A DNA stretch of 6,890 bases from Methylomarinum sp964474415 (GTDB lineage: Bacteria; Pseudomonadota; Gammaproteobacteria; Methylococcales; Methylomonadaceae): contig CAYYSO010000122.1 of NCBI GenBank assembly GCA_964474415.1, positions 1 through 6,890 of the forward strand. The letters are read 5' to 3'. The number at the start of each line of letters is the position of its first letter. Position 1 is the first letter of the stretch. Of this stretch, positions 5,519 to 6,890 are shown piece by piece. The notes under the pieces were generated by a model. The model did not search any database, was not told the DNA's origin, and saw only the letters and a program-made list of their open reading frames with translations. The position numbers and the translations under genes are program-made.

Positions 5519-6890
5519 TTACTTCATGCCTTTGGCTTTTTCTATGGCTTCATCAATTGTACCGACCATATAGAAAGCTTGCTCAGGAAGATCATCATAT
5601 TCCCCATCAATAATACCTTTAAAACCGGCAATAGTATCTTTCAGCGATACATATTTACCCGGAGATCCGGTAAAGACCTCGGCCACAAAGAACGGTTGCG
5701 AAAGAAACCTTTGAATCTTACGCGCCCGGGCAACAGTGAGTTTATCTTCTTCAGAAAGCTCATCCATGCCCAGAATAGCAATAATGTCACGTAATTCTTT
5801 ATAACGTTGCAGCGTACCTTGAACGGCTCTGGCAACATTATAGTGTTCTTCACCAATTACCAGTGGATCAAGCTGACGACTACTGGAGTCCAGCGGATCG
5901 ATCGCAGGATAAATACCCAGCTCGGCAATTTGCCGGGACAATACCACTGTTGCATCCAGGTGAGCGAATGTTGTTGCCGGTGATGGGTCAGTTAAATCAT
6001 CTGCCGGTACATAAACTGCCTGAATAGAAGTAATCGAACCGGTTTTAGTTGAAGTAATACGTTCCTGCAAAACCCCCATTTCTTCAGCCAGTGTTGGCTG
6101 ATAACCTACCGCTGACGGCATACGGCCTAACAACGCTGATACTTCAGTACCGGCCAGCGTGTAACGATAAATATTATCCACGAAAAACAATACATCACGA
6201 CCTTCTTCACGAAAATATTCCGCCATAGTCAGACCGGTCAATGCTACACGCAACCGGTTACCTGGCGGCTCATTCATCTGCCCGTAAACCAGTGATACTT
6301 TATCAATTACGTTTGAGTCAGTCATTTCGTGGTAGAAATCGTTACCTTCACGAGTACGCTCACCGACACCGGCAAAAACCGAGAAACCGCTGTGCTCAAT
6401 TGCGATGTTACGAATCAGCTCCATCATGTTGACAGTTTTACCCACACCGGCACCACCAAACAAACCAACTTTACCACCTTTGGCAAAAGGACAGACTAAA
6501 TCAATAACCTTAATACCTGTTTCTAGTAATTCATTTGCAGGAGCCTGCTCATCATAACTGGGTGCATCACGGTGAATAACCCATTTTTCCTTTTCGCCGA
6601 TAGGACCTTTTTCATCAATGGCTTCCCCGAGAACATTCATGATTCGTCCCAGTGTTTGCTGACCGACAGGAATTTTGATCGCCTCACCTGTATTGCTGAC
6701 TTCAACGCCGCGACTCAAGCCATCAGTCGTTCCCATCGCAATTGTACGAACCACACCGTCGCCTAATTGCTGCTGAACTTCTAATACCAAGCCGGTATTT
6801 GCTACATTTAACGCGTCATAGACTTTCGGAAGATCTTCTCGTGGAAATTCCACGTCTACAACCGCACCGATAATCTGAACGACTTTACCC
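5519..6890 (-). CDS. atpD: F1F0 ATP synthase subunit beta, 5' end just outside the window
   Basis: Beta carries the catalytic nucleotide sites of the F1 head. The frame is open to the right edge; 456 residues are visible, beginning GKVVQIIGAVVDVEFP. By comparison with E. coli (MATGKIVQVIGAVVDVEFP) only about three residues are missing, so the GTG at 6853 is Val16 and not a start. In visible numbering, the P-loop GGAGVGKT is at 145-152, the catalytic Glu (GERTREGND) at 177, and the Walker B Asp (VLFFVDNIYRY) at 238. The adenine-contacting Tyr (GIYPAIDPLDS) is at 327 and DELSEED, which contacts the rotor, at 376-382. The protein is two residues shorter than E. coli beta in the N-terminal barrel (VANTGLVLEV). 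Nothing suggests loss of function. Together with atpC it forms the 3' end of the atp operon. Confidence 0.99.
   Translation of the reverse strand, partial: GKVVQIIGAVVDVEFPREDLPKVYDALNVANTGLVLEVQQQLGDGVVRTIAMGTTDGLSRGVEVSNTGEAIKIPVGQQTLGRIMNVLGEAIDEKGPIGEKEKWVIHRDAPSYDEQAPANELLETGIKVIDLVCPFAKGGKVGLFGGAGVGKTVNMMELIRNIAIEHSGFSVFAGVGERTREGNDFYHEMTDSNVIDKVSLVYGQMNEPPGNRLRVALTGLTMAEYFREEGRDVLFFVDNIYRYTLAGTEVSALLGRMPSAVGYQPTLAEEMGVLQERITSTKTGSITSIQAVYVPADDLTDPSPATTFAHLDATVVLSRQIAELGIYPAIDPLDSSSRQLDPLVIGEEHYNVARAVQGTLQRYKELRDIIAILGMDELSEEDKLTVARARKIQRFLSQPFFVAEVFTGSPGKYVSLKDTIAGFKGIIDGEYDDLPEQAFYMVGTIDEAIEKAKGMK

Noticed and set aside
5382..5856. Several overlapping short frames on both strands across atpC and atpD
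   Set aside because: All lie within conserved ATP synthase coding sequence in other frames, with no independent start signals or recognisable products.
6241..6766. Two roughly 63-codon plus-strand frames inside atpD
   Set aside because: They are antisense to the P-loop region and its surroundings, and are not credible genes.
6851..6853. GTG at 6853 as the start of atpD
   Set aside because: The frame continues upstream to the window edge with the conserved GKVVQIIGAVVD, so this codon is an internal Val.

Overview
The window holds a chromosomal housekeeping block of a gammaproteobacterium, followed by one accessory-looking gene. All genes lie on the minus strand, so transcription runs from the right edge to the left. 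The order is atpD (first few codons beyond the right edge), atpC, a strong terminator, glmU, glmS, and then an SPFH/flotillin-type membrane protein of the YqiK family that runs off the left edge. An atp operon ending in atpD-atpC and followed by glmU-glmS is a classic gammaproteobacterial arrangement. The proteins look gammaproteobacterial too: GlmU has 456 residues, GlmS has 609 and ends in the conserved DQPRNLAKSVTVE, and the ATP synthase beta subunit is very close to the enterobacterial one. The genus cannot be decided from the sequence; a moderate-GC environmental lineage such as Methylococcales is only a guess.

From the right: positions 6890-5519 encode the catalytic beta subunit and 5505-5083 the epsilon subunit of F1F0 ATP synthase. 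They are 13 nt apart and form the 3' end of the atp operon. A rho-independent terminator at 5024-5061 closes it. Positions 4863-5023 are a short AT-rich leader with a plausible sigma70 promoter and overlapping inverted repeats. Next come glmU (4862-3492) and glmS (3490-1661), separated by a single base and probably translationally coupled. Together they supply both ends of the UDP-GlcNAc branch: GlmS makes glucosamine-6-phosphate from fructose-6-phosphate and glutamine, and GlmU converts glucosamine-1-phosphate to UDP-GlcNAc for peptidoglycan and LPS. The GlmM step that links them is not in the window.

A 202-nt AT-rich gap (1459-1660) with several palindromes separates glmS from the flotillin-like gene (1458 to 1). 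Sampled lines of that gene run near 28-42% GC by hand count, against about 48-55% in sampled lines of the atp and glm genes. It is therefore the compositional outlier, and its C-terminal part departs from the YqiK pattern as I remember it. I see no mobile element, CRISPR array, tRNA or rRNA. The right two thirds is ordinary core genome. The flotillin-like gene and the two short intergenic regions are the only parts that invite a second look.
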